A stretch of 64,000 nucleotides of DNA from Saxidomus purpurata (taxonomy: Eukaryota > Mollusca > Bivalvia > Venerida > Veneridae): contig JAFMSR010000019.1 of assembly GCA_022818135.1 (NCBI GenBank), positions 34,292,362-34,356,361 of the forward strand, read 5' to 3'. This document shows, piece after piece, positions 13,618 to 27,000 of the stretch. The translations under genes were made by a program, and so were the position numbers. Every line of letters starts with the position of its first letter. The stretch's first letter is position 1. The notes beneath the pieces are model-generated. The model had not been told where the DNA came from and ran no database searches. It was given only the letters and a program-made list of their open reading frames with translations.

Positions 13618-13798
13618 TATTTTAGCTCGATTGTAAAGAAGCTTGTATCTTATTGGGTCACTTTTGAGTCCGCTTCCTTGAAAAGCCAGTACTGGTGTCA
13701 TATGAGGAGTACGTACGGTCGTAACCCCAGTGAAGCTCGAACCCGCAACATTCGGGATGAGCGACAGACACGTTAGCCTCTACACCATCGCTCCACTC
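13618..13798 (-). mobile_element. tRNA-derived SINE (family A)
   Basis: Minus strand: tRNA-like head with GTGTAGAGG-type A box and GGGTTCGAGC-type B box, then a body with CCAGTACTGGCTTTT, AAGCGGACTC and a tail TTTACAATCGAGCTAAAATA. The same structure occurs at 21766, 27492, 41098 and 50184. Confidence 0.8.
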
Positions 13799-14399
13799 TT
13801 AATTGCCTATTGTATCACATTCAATCGAAACCAGCCTTCGTTTTCTGAGCACCACCTTCTCGCATATTGAATAGACAGGAAACAACGTAAAATTGTATCG
13901 TATTTTAGAGTTGATACCGGATAATCCATTAACCAAAGCCCGCCAATCCCCTCAACCAGCCACAAAGAGGCTAGTTATTATGGGTTTCGGGTATACAGTA
14001 ACTTACAGAACGTGTCTCTCCCATTTGTAGAATGCCGACTTTAAATAAGGTTTATAATAACGTAGTAATATTTTCATTATAAGCTATTTGTGCCAAAAAT
14101 ATAAGCCCCAGTCAAGCTCAAAACTTTCTTTTAACTTGGTAATCTAGATATTTTCCTGCCGTATTTCTATTCAAATAAGCCTCGTTTGTTTGGAGGCGCC
14201 AGAAACTATTTACGAGATTCGTAAGAACCCGTTTTATCAACGGAAATCAGAGGTCATATAGATGTTTATGTATAAAAGTCATATAAATTAAATATACAGT
14301 TAAATAACAATTTATTTTTGAAATAATATCTACATATTTTCATTTTTGTTGTTGTAATGTTTGTTAAAATGAAATAAAAATAATAAATTTTAACATATT

Positions 14400-14690
14400 T
14401 TGTTGTTTATCTTAAAAATGAATTATTTTATTACCTCCCTTTATATATTCCTTTAGTGTCTACGATAACTTTGGAACATTATTTATGTTACATGAAAAGG
14501 AGTTTCCAGAAAGCCTTTCTTATTTTCTGAAATATCATTGAAAAAAATGCTGCGCTTTATTTCTAACATGTACTTATCGATTTATAAAACACAGTTATAT
14601 GAAAACAACAAACTCCGGATATTAGGAATACATTTAAATAGTCCCAATGATCGAGTTCGTTATAAACGGACTTTACTGTATTGTGAGAAG
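14400..14690. repeat. Composite fragments of MITE families 2 and 3
   Basis: CCAGAAAGCC, ATCATTGAAAAAAATGCTG and AACATGTACTTATCG match the interior of MITE family 2; the block ends with GTTATAAACGGACTTTACTG, the terminus of family 3. Reads as nested or recombined remnants. Confidence 0.5.
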
Positions 14691-15294
14691 TAGAAGCACG
14701 TTGAGGTTTCTACATGTACAGTAGGAAAATATGGAACCTAAATGACTCATCATAGTTATCCTAATTCCTAATGTCAGACAAAAATTATGTAAGATATTAA
14801 AATGCATATTTGAACAGCGATAATAAAGGAGGAACATTATTATCAACTGACAGTGTTTCTTGGAAAAAAAACATTTTTTAAACCACAATTTCCGCAATTA
14901 TTGATATCACCAGTTACACATCAACTGAAGAAAACGCTGCAGACCTGCAGACTGCAATAATAAAGTGATAGTTAGATTCTTCAAACACAATTGTCAAGTA
15001 ACTTATGTCAGATGTAGAAAAACTATGCACTGCTACCGTAAAAAAATAATTTGCTCAACCCGGTGATACATATTTTGCTGGAACGCAGACAAGTACTATA
15101 AATTCGTGATATTCACGTTGATGAAATGCTCGCTTTTTTATAGAAATTTCCCACTTTGGTAATTCAAATCATTTGCGGACATATGATATAGGCTTATAAA
15201 CAGAAAAACCAGTTCTTTTGCAAATTTTTGTCCGTCAAAGTTTTGAACATGCGACATTTACCCAGTTTAAAGTCTCGTTCTAAGCATATATAGG

Positions 15295-15500
15295 GAAATC
15301 CGTTTATAACAAACACCTGTGGGTCATTTACGTTTGTTGCTTTGTTATATCCCTATAATATTTTCATATTAAATAAAGAAGGAAAAACACTCGGGCAGGG
15401 AAATTATTTCCCTATATCCGGATTTTCGCTATACCCGGATTTTCGCTATATCCGGATTTTCGCTATATCCGGACTCGTTAAATACGAAGTTTACTATATG
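15295..15500. mobile_element. MITE family 3 copy with internal 17-bp reiteration
   Basis: Starts AAATCCGTTTATAACA and ends CGAAGTTTACTATAT, resembling family 3. Inside, the motif CGGATTTTCGCTATATC is repeated about three times between 15419 and 15472, absent from other copies. Confidence 0.6.
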
Positions 15501-15607
15501 AGACGATTTATTAATTTTGAAACAGATAGATGTAGGTATTAAGCCCTTAATCTGCCGCAGGCTGTGGCACTTTTGTAAACACAAATAACAAGAATCCACA
15601 TTTTTCA

Positions 15608-16030
15608 TTTAAAGTCCCAGGAGCACGTTGGATGTGAAAATACTTGAAGCTTGTATATTAAAGCTGCTCGCTCTCAGATGTTGGCAAAGAAATAAAGTTC
15701 TTTAAACTGTATGAAAATAATATATTTTAGAACATAATTATAGTCATATAAAAAGGCTCCAGTATAAATTCATGTGAAGTATATCTGCAGATTAAAAAGG
15801 AGACGCCACCAAATAATAAAGCATTGCGTTACGAACGTTGCTTTTCAATATATTACAAATATAGCAACAAATTATTTTTTAGTGATATTGCAAATCATAA
15901 TAAAGTTAACGCTTTTTTGTGTGAAGAGGCGATATAAACATATATCAACATTGTTTAAGAGCCAATAAAACACGGTAAATTCATTATTGCAAACTCAATA
16001 AATATTTAAGGATCTCCTGGGACTTTTAAA
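15608..16030. mobile_element. MITE family 2 with a family 1 element nested inside
   Basis: Outer termini TTTAAAGTCCCAGGAGCA and GATCTCCTGGGACTTTTAAA belong to family 2; from 15658 the interior begins TTAAAGCTGCTCGCTCTCAG, the family 1 terminus, and follows that family through TAAAAAGGCTCCAGTATAAA. Family 1 therefore inserted into family 2. Confidence 0.75.
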
Positions 16031-16134
16031 TATACAACATCTAAAAGTACTTGGCGCCCACCCCCGGACTGACATGTCCAACAAGGAAGTCTGGCTAAGT
16101 AAATACACCATGTGGTTAGTTTTGATCAAACGTG

Positions 16135-16441
16135 TTAAAGTCCTACGATCACTTTGAACCAATTAAACAGAACAAAAATACTGATAGGATAATGATAGAA
16201 ACATGTTCTATACCCTCTAAAACAATGTTGACATATGCAATTATTTCGTATTCAAGTCATTTAGTAACCAGAAAGCTCTTATAGTTTGCAGTATCATTGA
16301 AAAAACACTGCTAACTTGTACTTACTTACATAAAAAGTTTTGGTATAAATAAAGGATAAGCGCTCTCGTACCCTTTACATGTTACAAACGTCTTTCTTTG
16401 TAAAATAATAAAAACTTGTAATTGTGCTCCTGGGACTTTAA
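16135..16441. mobile_element. MITE family 2, full copy
   Basis: Termini TTAAAGTCCTACGATCACTT and GTGCTCCTGGGACTTTAA, 307 bases. The interior matches 12751-13077 with one deleted block. Confidence 0.75.
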
Positions 16442-17369
16442 TCATGACAATGGACCACACCTTCATAACCTTCATATCGTTTCTGACTTTACAACCAAAG
16501 TAGATCATGCTCATTCGTTCACTATGATCATGATCTGCACTGTTAGCTGCTCGGTCAGTAAAATTTCACTCAGCACCCCGTTTTTGATATGAAAATGTCC
16601 TGTCAAAATTGAAATACGAGCAAGTCTATTTTTATTTAGAAAATATTCAAGGTAAAAAGGATGGATGGAATCTACAGCGTTACATGAACATTATCAATAT
16701 TTCAGGCATGATTTAACAGCTTTTTTTATTTATCCTGTTTGGTTTGTAAAACTGAGTAACGTGACATGCCTTAAACACCAGGAAGTGATGAGAAAATGCG
16801 ACATAAGGATACAATCTGTTTTATCAGTTTCGGCACTCCGTCACATGAATGCTGGTATTTTAGGCTATTAAGGGTAGAGATATCTTTTAACAAAACGGAT
16901 ATACGCGACCATACGCATACATGTATTAAACCACTAACTTTCAGTCCGTATCCGGCAGGCGCGCGTTTTAGCTGAGACTCATTTTATCAACGTAATTTCT
17001 AGCTTCTTTGGAGTTCTTGAAGTCGAAAGAATGATGAAATCTTGGTCATATTTGCAACCTCTTGCAACCGACAGGGAGCTCGACACCCTACCCATAGACG
17101 ACAGTACCTTATACACTTGACACGTGTACTGTTAAGACGAATAATATAGTGTATATTTTAGAAGTTTATTAACTGAACACTTTTTGCCATATAAACTTAC
17201 TGTTTGATTTTTCGATGCAGTTATTTTATAACAATTGTTAACCTATTCCTTCTTTTCTTAAATGTTAATACCCATTCCAGTTGTATTTCTTTTATAATTA
17301 TACACGTTCAAAGCAAGAACCAAACTCCATAAGAAACTGCCAACTTTCTCAAGTAAATGAGTAAGATTG

Positions 17370-17455
17370 GTAACCGGGCTCAAACCGATGACAGGCTAGT
17401 GATTTCAAGTCAGCGACCTTCACCTCGCGTCCACGGTGACGGGTCTTTCAGATTA
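17370..17455 (-). repeat. tRNA-Leu-like SINE remnant (family B)
   Basis: On the minus strand TTGAAATCACTAGCCTGTC and CGGTTTGAGCCCGG resemble the variable arm and B box of the element at 23846-23946. Short and diverged. Confidence 0.4.
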
Positions 17456-17488
17456 TAACTTATTCACTAATTTCGTTTTTACAGGTTC

Positions 17489-17590
17489 AAAGAGGAACAT
17501 CAATCAACGGCCGGTTTGTGTTCGAGCTTCAGGACAAGAGATGCGGAAGTTGCCACCTCACTGACAAATGGTGTTCAATAAAACTACAGT
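17489..17590 (+). other. Weak candidate terminal exon of unknown gene
   Basis: After TTCGTTTTTACAG the sequence is open for about 35 codons: VQRGTSINGRFVFELQDKRC, then GSCHLTDKWC and a TAA, with an overlapping AATAAA. Three closely spaced cysteines and better codon composition than the surroundings suggest an exon, but there is no partner exon and no family match I can name. It could equally be part of an unrecognised repeat. Confidence 0.2.
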
Positions 17591-17599
17591 AATCAAGTA

Positions 17600-19600
17600 A
17601 ATATTTTTACAATTAAATCAGTGCGATAAAAGTAGTTGTATTAAATTATTGAGTAATTGTTTGTAAACGATAAGATACTAGATATCATTCGATATCTGTA
17701 CAACTTTGAAAACAATGATTTATATAAAGATAATTATTTCATAAATATAACGTAAAATTAAATTTCACAGTTACTTTTGTTTTAAACTGATAAAGGTAGA
17801 TTTTAACTGTCAGTAAAAATGTGCACAAATCATTTTGAAATCGATTTAAGTCACTTGAGAGACATGTTTTAAATATTTATCACTTTGTAAACTGCACTAT
17901 GTGAATGTGAACGTTTCATATACGGATTTATTTTCTACAGTTTTCTTCTTTTTGACAGTGTAAGTATTGGTTTAAACATGCATATACAATATTTATGTTA
18001 AATTACAGCACGGATCGAGTAGAAAGTTCTGAGCTTATTAAAAAAAACTCTCTCCTACGGTATAAGTACTGTGCTTGATATTGTTGTTTTGTACATGTAT
18101 ATTTGAAAAAATGTCAATACTTTCAGGTTACCTCGTATAAAACGAACACTATTAACAGAAGAAAAGTCTAGCTTTGAAAATAGCAAGCATTTATGCTACT
18201 GTAAAACAGGGAGTTTTCGAGTCGACGAAATTTTGCAAAATTACTACTGCATGGCATAATAGTGAGCTTAGAAATTAGCGAACAAACGTGTAGATGAATT
18301 TGTTTTTTGTTATTCGTGACTTATTCTTTACGCGCAAATAAAAGATCTCGCGAATAAAAACCAAATAAATTTCAGTGGAACAATAAAAATATAAACAATG
18401 GATGCGGACTCACTACTCAGTACGACTTCGACCATATTTTCGGGTATTGCAAAGTTCTTTATAACCCTAGAAAATTATAAATAGAAGCCGCTAGTATGTC
18501 AGAAATGTTTGTCATTTTACCCAAAACACTTTTAGAAATTAGTATAAACCTGTTTCCTGTTTGTGCGATAGTTTAGTTATCCTTACCAAAGTCCCCCCAT
18601 GTACCAATTTTAATTTTGGGTTGTAGTGTAAGGGAAGTAATCCAACCACAGATGTTTCATTTTTTCATCATGGGAGATAATCTCATAGGAAGATATATAA
18701 AATTATAAAGGAATTCTGGGCAATTAAGTCATAAACTTTCGTTAGAATCTTTACTTTGTTGGTCAAAATTCTGCGTTGTGCAAATTGTAAGATTCTGTTG
18801 ACATCCGTATATTCACTTGCACTCTAGTATTTTTGTTGTTGTTGTTGTTTTTTCGAAACTGGTAGGCACTTGATTAACGCGAAAGGTATTTCAAAATGGT
18901 TGATCATAGTTTGTTTTTGTTGAAGCTGCAATCAGTCAGCATAGCCACGTGCCAACTACAGCCGGATTGATTTCATAAAACTTTGATACTCTGTACTATA
19001 ATTAATAACTCCGGTGACCACGACATACAGTAAACTCGTGAAAATTGATGTCAGATTAAAAAACTTCAAAAACATAAATAGTAGAATATTTTTCAAGTAA
19101 TAAGACTTAACTTAAGCGTTTAAAGTACACATTACCGTAAACCTGTAAAATTGTTGTTGTACAATTAATGGGTGGATAGCGATTGGTTTCAGAAGACCTC
19201 TATATTGGTGCATTGCTAAAATGGGTCATTGTTGGATATATGCTGTTCTTTAAAGGGGTACTCCGTACATCTAGCTTATTGAATGGAGAGTGTTATCTCC
19301 TAGATGTAAGGAGTGCCCCTAGTAAAACAAGGCATAAACACATTGAATGTTTATTGCTAAATACCAGGAGGTCAAATAACATACTTACCTTTTACAAACT
19401 AATAATATATCTAAATTATTAGCACAAACCATTTATAAAATTTATTTGTCGGTGAACGTCTGCCATTTCGAGTGAGAATACGTATGTTTTACGTACATTT
19501 TTTTGTGGAGATATACGTCGGTTTCTAATTTACACGATATTGGGCGTTGACAGCTCATGTTTTGGTGTATAATGGGATAATTAACACTAATGCTTCTTGT
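17600..19600. other. Upstream flank of chitin synthase gene 1
   Basis: AT-rich, no recognisable promoter element or exon. The stretch 19145-19330 (TTGTTGTTGTACAATTAATG, GGAGTGCCCCTA) is a fragment of the fold-back family at 1943. GTTGTTGTTGTTGTT microrepeat near 18835. Confidence 0.45.
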
Positions 19601-19610
19601 CTACTATTAA

Positions 19611-19755
19611 TACAGTAAACTCTGTCATTAACTATTCCGGATATAGCAAAGTTTCAGATATAAGGAACAAATATGATAATGCTAAATGGATATAACATAC
19701 TCGGGATATAATTGTCAAAAAATGTCGTTATACAGGTATACAGAGTTTACTGTAT
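19611..19755. mobile_element. MITE family 3, full copy
   Basis: Termini TACAGTAAACTCTGT and ACAGAGTTTACTGTA, 145 bases, with TCCGGATATAGCAAAG and GATATAAGGAACAAA inside. TA at both ends suggests a TA target, as for Tc1/mariner-type elements. It lies 340 bases before the chitin synthase ATG. Confidence 0.8.
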
Positions 19756-20096
19756 TGTCTTTAGAGGCTAAACTCGAAAATGATCTAGAATTCGTAAAGT
19801 TAATTAACTAATTTAAGATAACGTTGCAGTGAATATATTGTATGCATACACAAACGTTCGAAACCTTTGCTTGAAAAGATAGACCATACATGCTAGCGAA
19901 GATTTCATCCTTAAAATAATTATCCAATTAATTACATAATTATCTTGGGCTCTTCTCCAGGGCCACTGTCACAATATCCTAAATGAACTATACCATTGAA
20001 ATGTTGAATGGTTCCGTGACGATTTTGTTACTCCAAATTAAATGCATTTTCTCCACCCTGGTCAACCGGGGATTATGAATTTCAGGATATTCAACC

Positions 20097-20453
20097 ATGC
20101 CGGTGAATATACCGAGAAAGAGATTAGTAGTCGAAAATCAGTCGAAGATCGACAAGGAAGTAAAACAGAAGATCTCCTACGGACACAGACCCTCGGTTAA
20201 AGTCGTCGTAACAAAATGGGTGTCAACTGCCATCCTTGGCATACTCCTTCTTGGGTGCGTTATTGACAGCAAAATATCAATAATAGCTCTGTCACAGAAA
20301 ATGAAAAAAACGGACTCGACGGAGTCGGCAGAGATTTTCGTCATGCTCCAAATATTAGCTATTGTTCCAAACGTGATCAATTTTATGCGAGGCGTTTGGT
20401 CCGGAGCATTTCGGAACGATTTGCCATGGCCAACGAAGAAGGCGCTAATCGTG
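20097..20453 (+). CDS. Chitin synthase exon 1: N-terminus, first two membrane helices
   Basis: Encodes residues 1-119: a basic cytosolic N-terminus (MPVNIPRKRL), a helix around WVSTAILGILLLGCVI and a second around MLQILAIVPNVINFM, followed by RGVWSGAFR. It ends GTG/GTAAGT in phase 0. An in-frame TGA a few codons upstream supports this ATG if the exon is not spliced from an upstream coding exon at the AG near 20085. Confidence 0.8.
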
Positions 20454-23400
20454 GTAAGTTAGATCTTCCCCAAGAGTTGTAAACAGCACCATACGCCAAT
20501 GTTAAAAAGGATTCTAATTGGTGGTACAAACGTTATTAATTTTGTTATATGTATGTATTCCTATAAATCAGTATATTACAATTTCTTTCTGTAGCACTTG
20601 GTAGAAGAACATGATTGTATGTATGTCAAAGCTTAAAGTTTCTAAAAGTAATGTTTGTCTTTTTGGGCCTCGTCACGGAAGGAGGAACATATAAGTGACG
20701 GCTTTGTCTGTCTGTCCGTCATTTCGTCTGGTAGTCGCACAGTTTTGTCCGGAACAAAATTCCAAAACCATTGAAGGAATTTATTGAATTTTCACACAAT
20801 GACAGAGCATATTGAGGAGAATATTGCCAAGATTTTTTTTTATCATTCCCCAATCTTCCTAGGGATAGCTTTAAAAATACCGAAGAAAATCGATTCAAAG
20901 GTAAAGACGTATAAATTTCTTTGCGAAAAAGGGAAGTGACAAAGAACAATAACCCGACCACATCTCTTTATAACACTTCATAAGGCTAGTTATGCTTACC
21001 TGCAATGTAACTCTTGCACATCTGATCTGATCATGTGCTGTTCATTTAAAATACATGCTTCGGGGAGTATCAATCGGTGTTACGGATATTCGTGTATATT
21101 TCAGGGGTTCTTCGTCAGTCTCGCGGAGTCCATTGGAATCTCGCTTTTCATCTTTAACATCCCCGGACTCACGGATGCACCACACGCAATACTCCTTATG
21201 AACTGCGTCTTTCTAGTACCATTGATATCTATCATCAAAACCAGTTTTACAAATAGAGCCCAGAGCCGTTGGAAAGCACTTTTTGTGTTAGCTTTAATAT
21301 TTGAAATCGCAGGTATTGGGATAACTGGCTATTTAATGAAGGATACTGAACACGTTGAGAAGATTTGGATGGCGCCTGTCGCTGTGCTGTTGCTGTCAAT
21401 CTCGTGGACTCCAGGGCTGTTAAGCTACTTGTTGAAAACTGGCGTATCGGATCCCACTAATGACATCGCGGAGGAAAACGGCGAAGAGACCTACGTTTCA
21501 GAACATGTAAGATCTGGACCGTCGAACCAAAGCGGAAGTGCAAGCGGCGGGTACCAGTCGTACACGGAGGTATAAAGTTATTTGTACAAACGTTCTGTTA
21601 TAGCCTGCACCTTTTTAACCATAAAGCGAAGTTACAATGAGGATACAAATGTAAGCATATTAACGATAGAAAAGAAACTATTATTCTGTTACTCCGCCGA
21701 TACCATCATCACAATACCCCCTAATAGTTAGTGTATAGGAACCTCTGTTAAAACAAAACACTGTAAGGTGAGCGGTGGTGTAGAGGTTTAGGTGTCTGCC
21801 GCTCATCCCGGAGGTTGCGGGTTCGAGCCCCACCAAGGTCACGACCGTACCTTCTTATATGACACCAGTACTGCTTTTTCCAGGAAGCGGACTCGAGAGT
21901 GACTCGATAAGCTAAAAGCTTTGTTCACAATCGAGCTAAAAGAAATTAGTATAAACTAAAACAAAACACTCTTTAGCAGACGTACCTTGTTGAAAAAATT
22001 CAAAGTAATCTATCTTCACTTCTTTGGGCATATTTTGTACTCTTTATTCTATTTATATTGACTAGCTTATAAAAAGATGAAATGCTATTTTAAAATACAG
22101 TTTTACGTCACGTCACATGATACTTATCATGGTCACGCAGTATGATCACGTTGGGGAATCACATGATGAAAATAATCTCTAAACAAAAGTATATCTATGA
22201 GAACTGTTAGAAAATAACGAGAGCCGTTTAATGTAGCCTATCTTATTGAAACATAAAAGTATTATAGAACTACACAGGTCTCAAACACAGTCACCTTACG
22301 TCAGTTTCTTAAAGTGTTCAACACAATCGTAAGATGACTATGATTGAGACCTATGTAGTTCTAGAATACTTTTATGTTGCCATCAGATAGACTAAAATTT
22401 TACATTTACAGCTAAACGGCTCTCATTTTTTTTTAAAACATTTTTGAGAGATCTACTTTTGTTTATGTTATTTGTGATTCCCCATCGTGATGATGTAAGA
22501 GCGGAACTCATCCCATCAAATCGTTTTGAGAAGTTAATACATTTTACTTACATCTGTAATTGTGTTATTTTTTCCTTTGTAGACTAGGAGTTCATCAATC
22601 CATCAGAGTATTCGAATTGAACGTCAACCAGCCCCTTTTGATGATGATCGTAGCAGTATACCTACATCTGAAAGGGCCACCTGGAAACTCACAATCTACA
22701 TGTCGCTTTTAAAAACCCTGTTTACGTTTGGAACATCGATGATGATCTTCAATATCAAAGACCTGTCGGTGAACGGTTGGTTCCATTGGCATTAATATCA
22801 TGATTATTATCTTATTTATTATTACCACGGTTTATTTTTATGATTTATTATTATAATTTAAATATCATGATTTATAATCTTGATTTATTATCATGATTAT
22901 TTATTATGATTTATTTCACCAATTACGTAAATTGAATCGTTATATACAGAGTTTACTGTACAGTCCAACCTCTCTAAACAAAACCCCCGAATAGCAAAAA
23001 CCTCTCTACAGAGACAGATGTTTTAGTTTCAAAAGCAGTTGTATCTAAACAAATTAACCTCCCTAGAGCAACAACCTCTCCTCAACAAACAAAAATTGAT
23101 GTTTCCTTTGTTGTTGTTGTAAAGAGGTTTGACTGTATATCATAATTTTGATAGTTACTTTTACTAATTTCTTCTTTTCACAGTGTTTCCTTCCGATTAT
23201 GCTGCAGGCTGGCGTTGGTCGAGGAGTGCTGGCGAAATATACTTTTTCGTAGCAAATATAGTGACAAGTGTTATAGGTTAGATTTTACTCGTATTAAACT
23301 GTTCTAATGTTCGTAGAGCATCCTTTCATTCTCGGCTTCGCTCATCCGAGTACTAATGAAATTATTTACATTCGGGAAAGGTGATTCCTTGGCTTTCATC

Positions 23401-24024
23401 GCTGGTTTCTATATTTCTTTAAGTTTAAAATGTACAATAATCACGAATAATAATGGCAGAAGACGACGGTCCACTATTAACTTGTAACTATCAAATTGTT
23501 TTTATTATAATTCTATGTTGTTAAAAGCTTTATGTTTCGTTTAAAATAAATGTAAACTTGTATAAGATTATACGGTAAAAACCGAGTTTTGACCTTTTAC
23601 CGAATGATGAATTGAACTCGACCTAATAATCAGATTGTCAATGGTTGGTTCACTGTATCACGTCACGGCGAAACCGAGAATAAAATGTATATTTTCTTTG
23701 TCGTCGTGTTTTCAATGCCCGTTTTTACGATAATTCAGTTATTTATAGATGGGCACATTACCTAACATCGTTCCTCGGAAGGATTTGTACTTGACGTACA
23801 TTCTTTATGATAAGGGGCCAATTTTCTTTCTCATATTATAAAGTGTATGGGAAAAAGTGGGTTTGAACCCCTTACCCGGTAGCAGTCACTGACACCTTTC
23901 ATGATTTCAAGTCGGCTTCCTTGACCACTCGACCATAGAGGCCAGTCCAATATATAGTATGTACTTGCACAAAAAAGAATTGGTGATATTTTACTTAAAA
24001 ATATTTCAAAGAAGTCGAAATCTA

Positions 24025-24083
<59 letters not shown>

Positions 24084-27000
24084 CATCAGGAAAGCATTAA
24101 TATTAAGTCATCAAATAACGCATAAAAATGATACACGAAAGACTGCAGTACGAATTTGATTTGAACTCACAAGGCACCGAAAAAAAATCTTAGTTTTATG
24201 AAGGGAGACAACCAGCACTACGTAAAGGTCAAAATCCATGCTGAAAAGAGTTGTCCTTTATCGGCAAAGTATAGCGTATAAAATGTTTACTTTGCTATGA
24301 ACATTCGATCTTTCATTTTTTTCAGATTTAGTGAGCTGGATTCCATGGATCATGTTTTTGTGCTTTTGCATTGGTAGTCTCCCTTTATCTGATTATTGCA
24401 TCGCGTGATTAGATATGTCCTTATTTAAGATGATAGACACTCCATTTATACATTCTTTTCTTACAGGATATCTGATCGGATACATTGCTTGCACGACATG
24501 TATGCAGCGATGGGCGTTTTCTGTTCCGCTTGTTCTTACCACGCCCCTTTCCATGATTCTCCTGGCTGTGAATGAAAGCTGTAAAGGAATCTTACTTTCG
24601 AGCAGTGAGTGACATTCATTTCAAAATATGTTCTGAAAAGGTATAGATGAATCAAAATATGCCATCTAGTCTGTTAGGTACACTCGAAGTTGTTAACTAC
24701 AGAATGTGTCAGTATTGAGGTTTAAAGCTGCTCGCTCTCAGAATTTGATGAAAAAGTAAAGAACTTCGAATTGTCTGAGATTAACATGTATTTGAACGAA
24801 TCATCTAATAAAAAAGGTTTCAGTTTAAACACTGTCATGTAGCCGAAACGGTGTAGTCATTCCAAGATGGCGGACACGGAAACATGCCGCAGGTAGGTGT
24901 CCTTTACTTCTGCTGAATTTTAGTATTTTACAGCCTTTATTGAGGTAAATTTGGGTCCACGCCGACTCAGAATAGAATAAACCGTAGCACAGATACTGGC
25001 TTTATGCAAGACATGCATTCGAAACACCAGCAATTGTACCAAAACGGTACACCTGATCTCCGTTTGAAAATCGAATCGAGGAGAAGACCATAAATTACTG
25101 TTTAGACACTGATCAGTGCTAAGTATGTCCCTAGAATTGATAGTTAATAATGCAGCTAACCTAAAACCAAGCTCGCCAACATTTTCAACAGATGTTCTCA
25201 AATTGTTATCCCCCCTCCCCGCCTTTACGGAGGGGATATGGTAATGGCTCCGTCTGTCTGTCCGTCCTTCCGTCCGCTCCCTCTCAAATGACGATGTAGG
25301 GTGAATTACCAGTACAGAAGCTGCATGTGGGCTTTTTTGTTGCTCATGGGGTGCAGCTGAATGGTTTCCTTTCCCCATAAAAACAATAAAAATATCCTTG
25401 GAAATTTAACGGTCCGAAAATAAAGTATGCAAAAAACCCCACATGCATTTGGGCAACGCACCCCAGAAGTTAATGGGTAATTTTGAGAACCCCAGAAAGC
25501 TTTAAAAATGAAATTTAAAGCATTAACTCCCTTTGTATCTCTCGTGAACCCCGCAAGTGTGTCAGTTTTGTAAGTACCCCGTATGCTTAGATAAATCTGA
25601 ACCACAGAAGTGTTATTTGTATTTCGCACCCCATTGGCACGAAAACCCACAATGTCACCTGAGGGAGTCCGTCCTTCACACTTTTGTCCGGAGCATAACT
25701 ATATAAGTATTCAAGGGAATTTATTTAAACTTTTCACACAGACAGAGGAAATGGAGAGCAAATGCAGTGCTCAAGAACCATAACTCTACCTTACCTAATC
25801 TTTTACTTATCTCCATTTGTTACATTTTCCTGACTTTTCTTGTCCGGAGCATAAAGCCAAACGCACTGAAGGGAATTATATGAATCTTAATACAGTGATA
25901 GAGCACAATAAGAGAAAGTGCAGTGCCCAAGAACCATAAAATTGCCTAATGTTTTAATTATCCCCCTTTGTTACATTTTCCTGACTTTTCTTGTCCGGAT
26001 CATAGCTTCAAAAGTACTGAAGGGAATTACTTGAAACTCAATGCAGTGATAGAGAACAATCAGGGTAAGTGTAGCGCCTAAGAACCAAAACACTACTTTA
26101 CCTACTTTTTAATTGTCCCCGTTTGTTACATTTTCTTGATTTTTCTTTTCCAGAGCATAACTCCAAAAGTGTTGAAGGGAATTACTTTAAACATAATACA
26201 GTGATATAGCACCAGTACCCCAAATTCTTAACTCTATCTTGCCTAATTTTGGAATTATCCCCCTTTGTTACATTTTCTTGGTTTATCTTGTCCAGAGCAT
26301 AACTTTACAAGTACTGAAGGGAATTAATTGAAACTTAATGCAGTGATAGAACACAATGATTGGAAGTGCAGTACCCAAAAACCTTAACTGTACCTTGCCT
26401 ATTCTTTTAATTATCCCACTTTATAACATTTTCTTGTCTTGAGCATAACTGACAAAGTACTGAAGGTAATTCCTTCAAATTGCAAATAATGAGAGAGCAC
26501 AATCAGGGAAAGTGAAGTGCTTAAGAAGAATAACTCGAAGATGTGTTGGTTTTTTTAATTGTCTCCCTTTATTGATTTATCTTGTACAGAACATATGCAC
26601 TCCGTTTTTATGGGGTGTGGTGGCCGAGTGGGTAACGCTCTGGACTACCAATCCGGAGGTCCCCGGTTCGATTCTCGGCCGGGGCACTGGATATTTCAGA
26701 AACGCTTTTCAGTGTTTCCCACCTATCTGAGATGAAGTGGTTAGTCTCGCGTGTATCGGTGCTATACGCCGGGCACGTAGAAAAGAACCAAGGGGTCTAT
26801 TCGTAAAAGAGCTAGGGTCTTGTACCCGGATTCCCTTGTATCTGCTTCTGTGTCTAAAATAAAGGACCACAATGGAAATAAGAGCTTGCTCTTTATTGTG
26901 TTATCCTTGGTACTTGGTACTGAAATAAATACGCAATATTGTCCGTAACATAACTCCAAATGTACAGAAAGGAATTACTGGAGACAGTGATAGAGCACAA

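Noticed and set aside
23846..23946. Functional tRNA-Leu on the minus strand
   Set aside because: Has a type II layout and B box, but a related decayed copy exists at 17370 and the stems have mismatches; treated as a SINE head.
24920..25650. Minus-strand ORFs of 114 and 152 codons
   Set aside because: They lie in a GTCCGTCC-type interspersed repeat and its insertion within intron 6; no domain, and the opposite strand belongs to the chitin synthase transcript.
26612..26690. Functional tRNA gene
   Set aside because: A and B boxes and an anticodon-like arm are present, but the acceptor stem does not pair and the sequence sits inside an interspersed repeat array; tRNA-derived retroposon is more likely.
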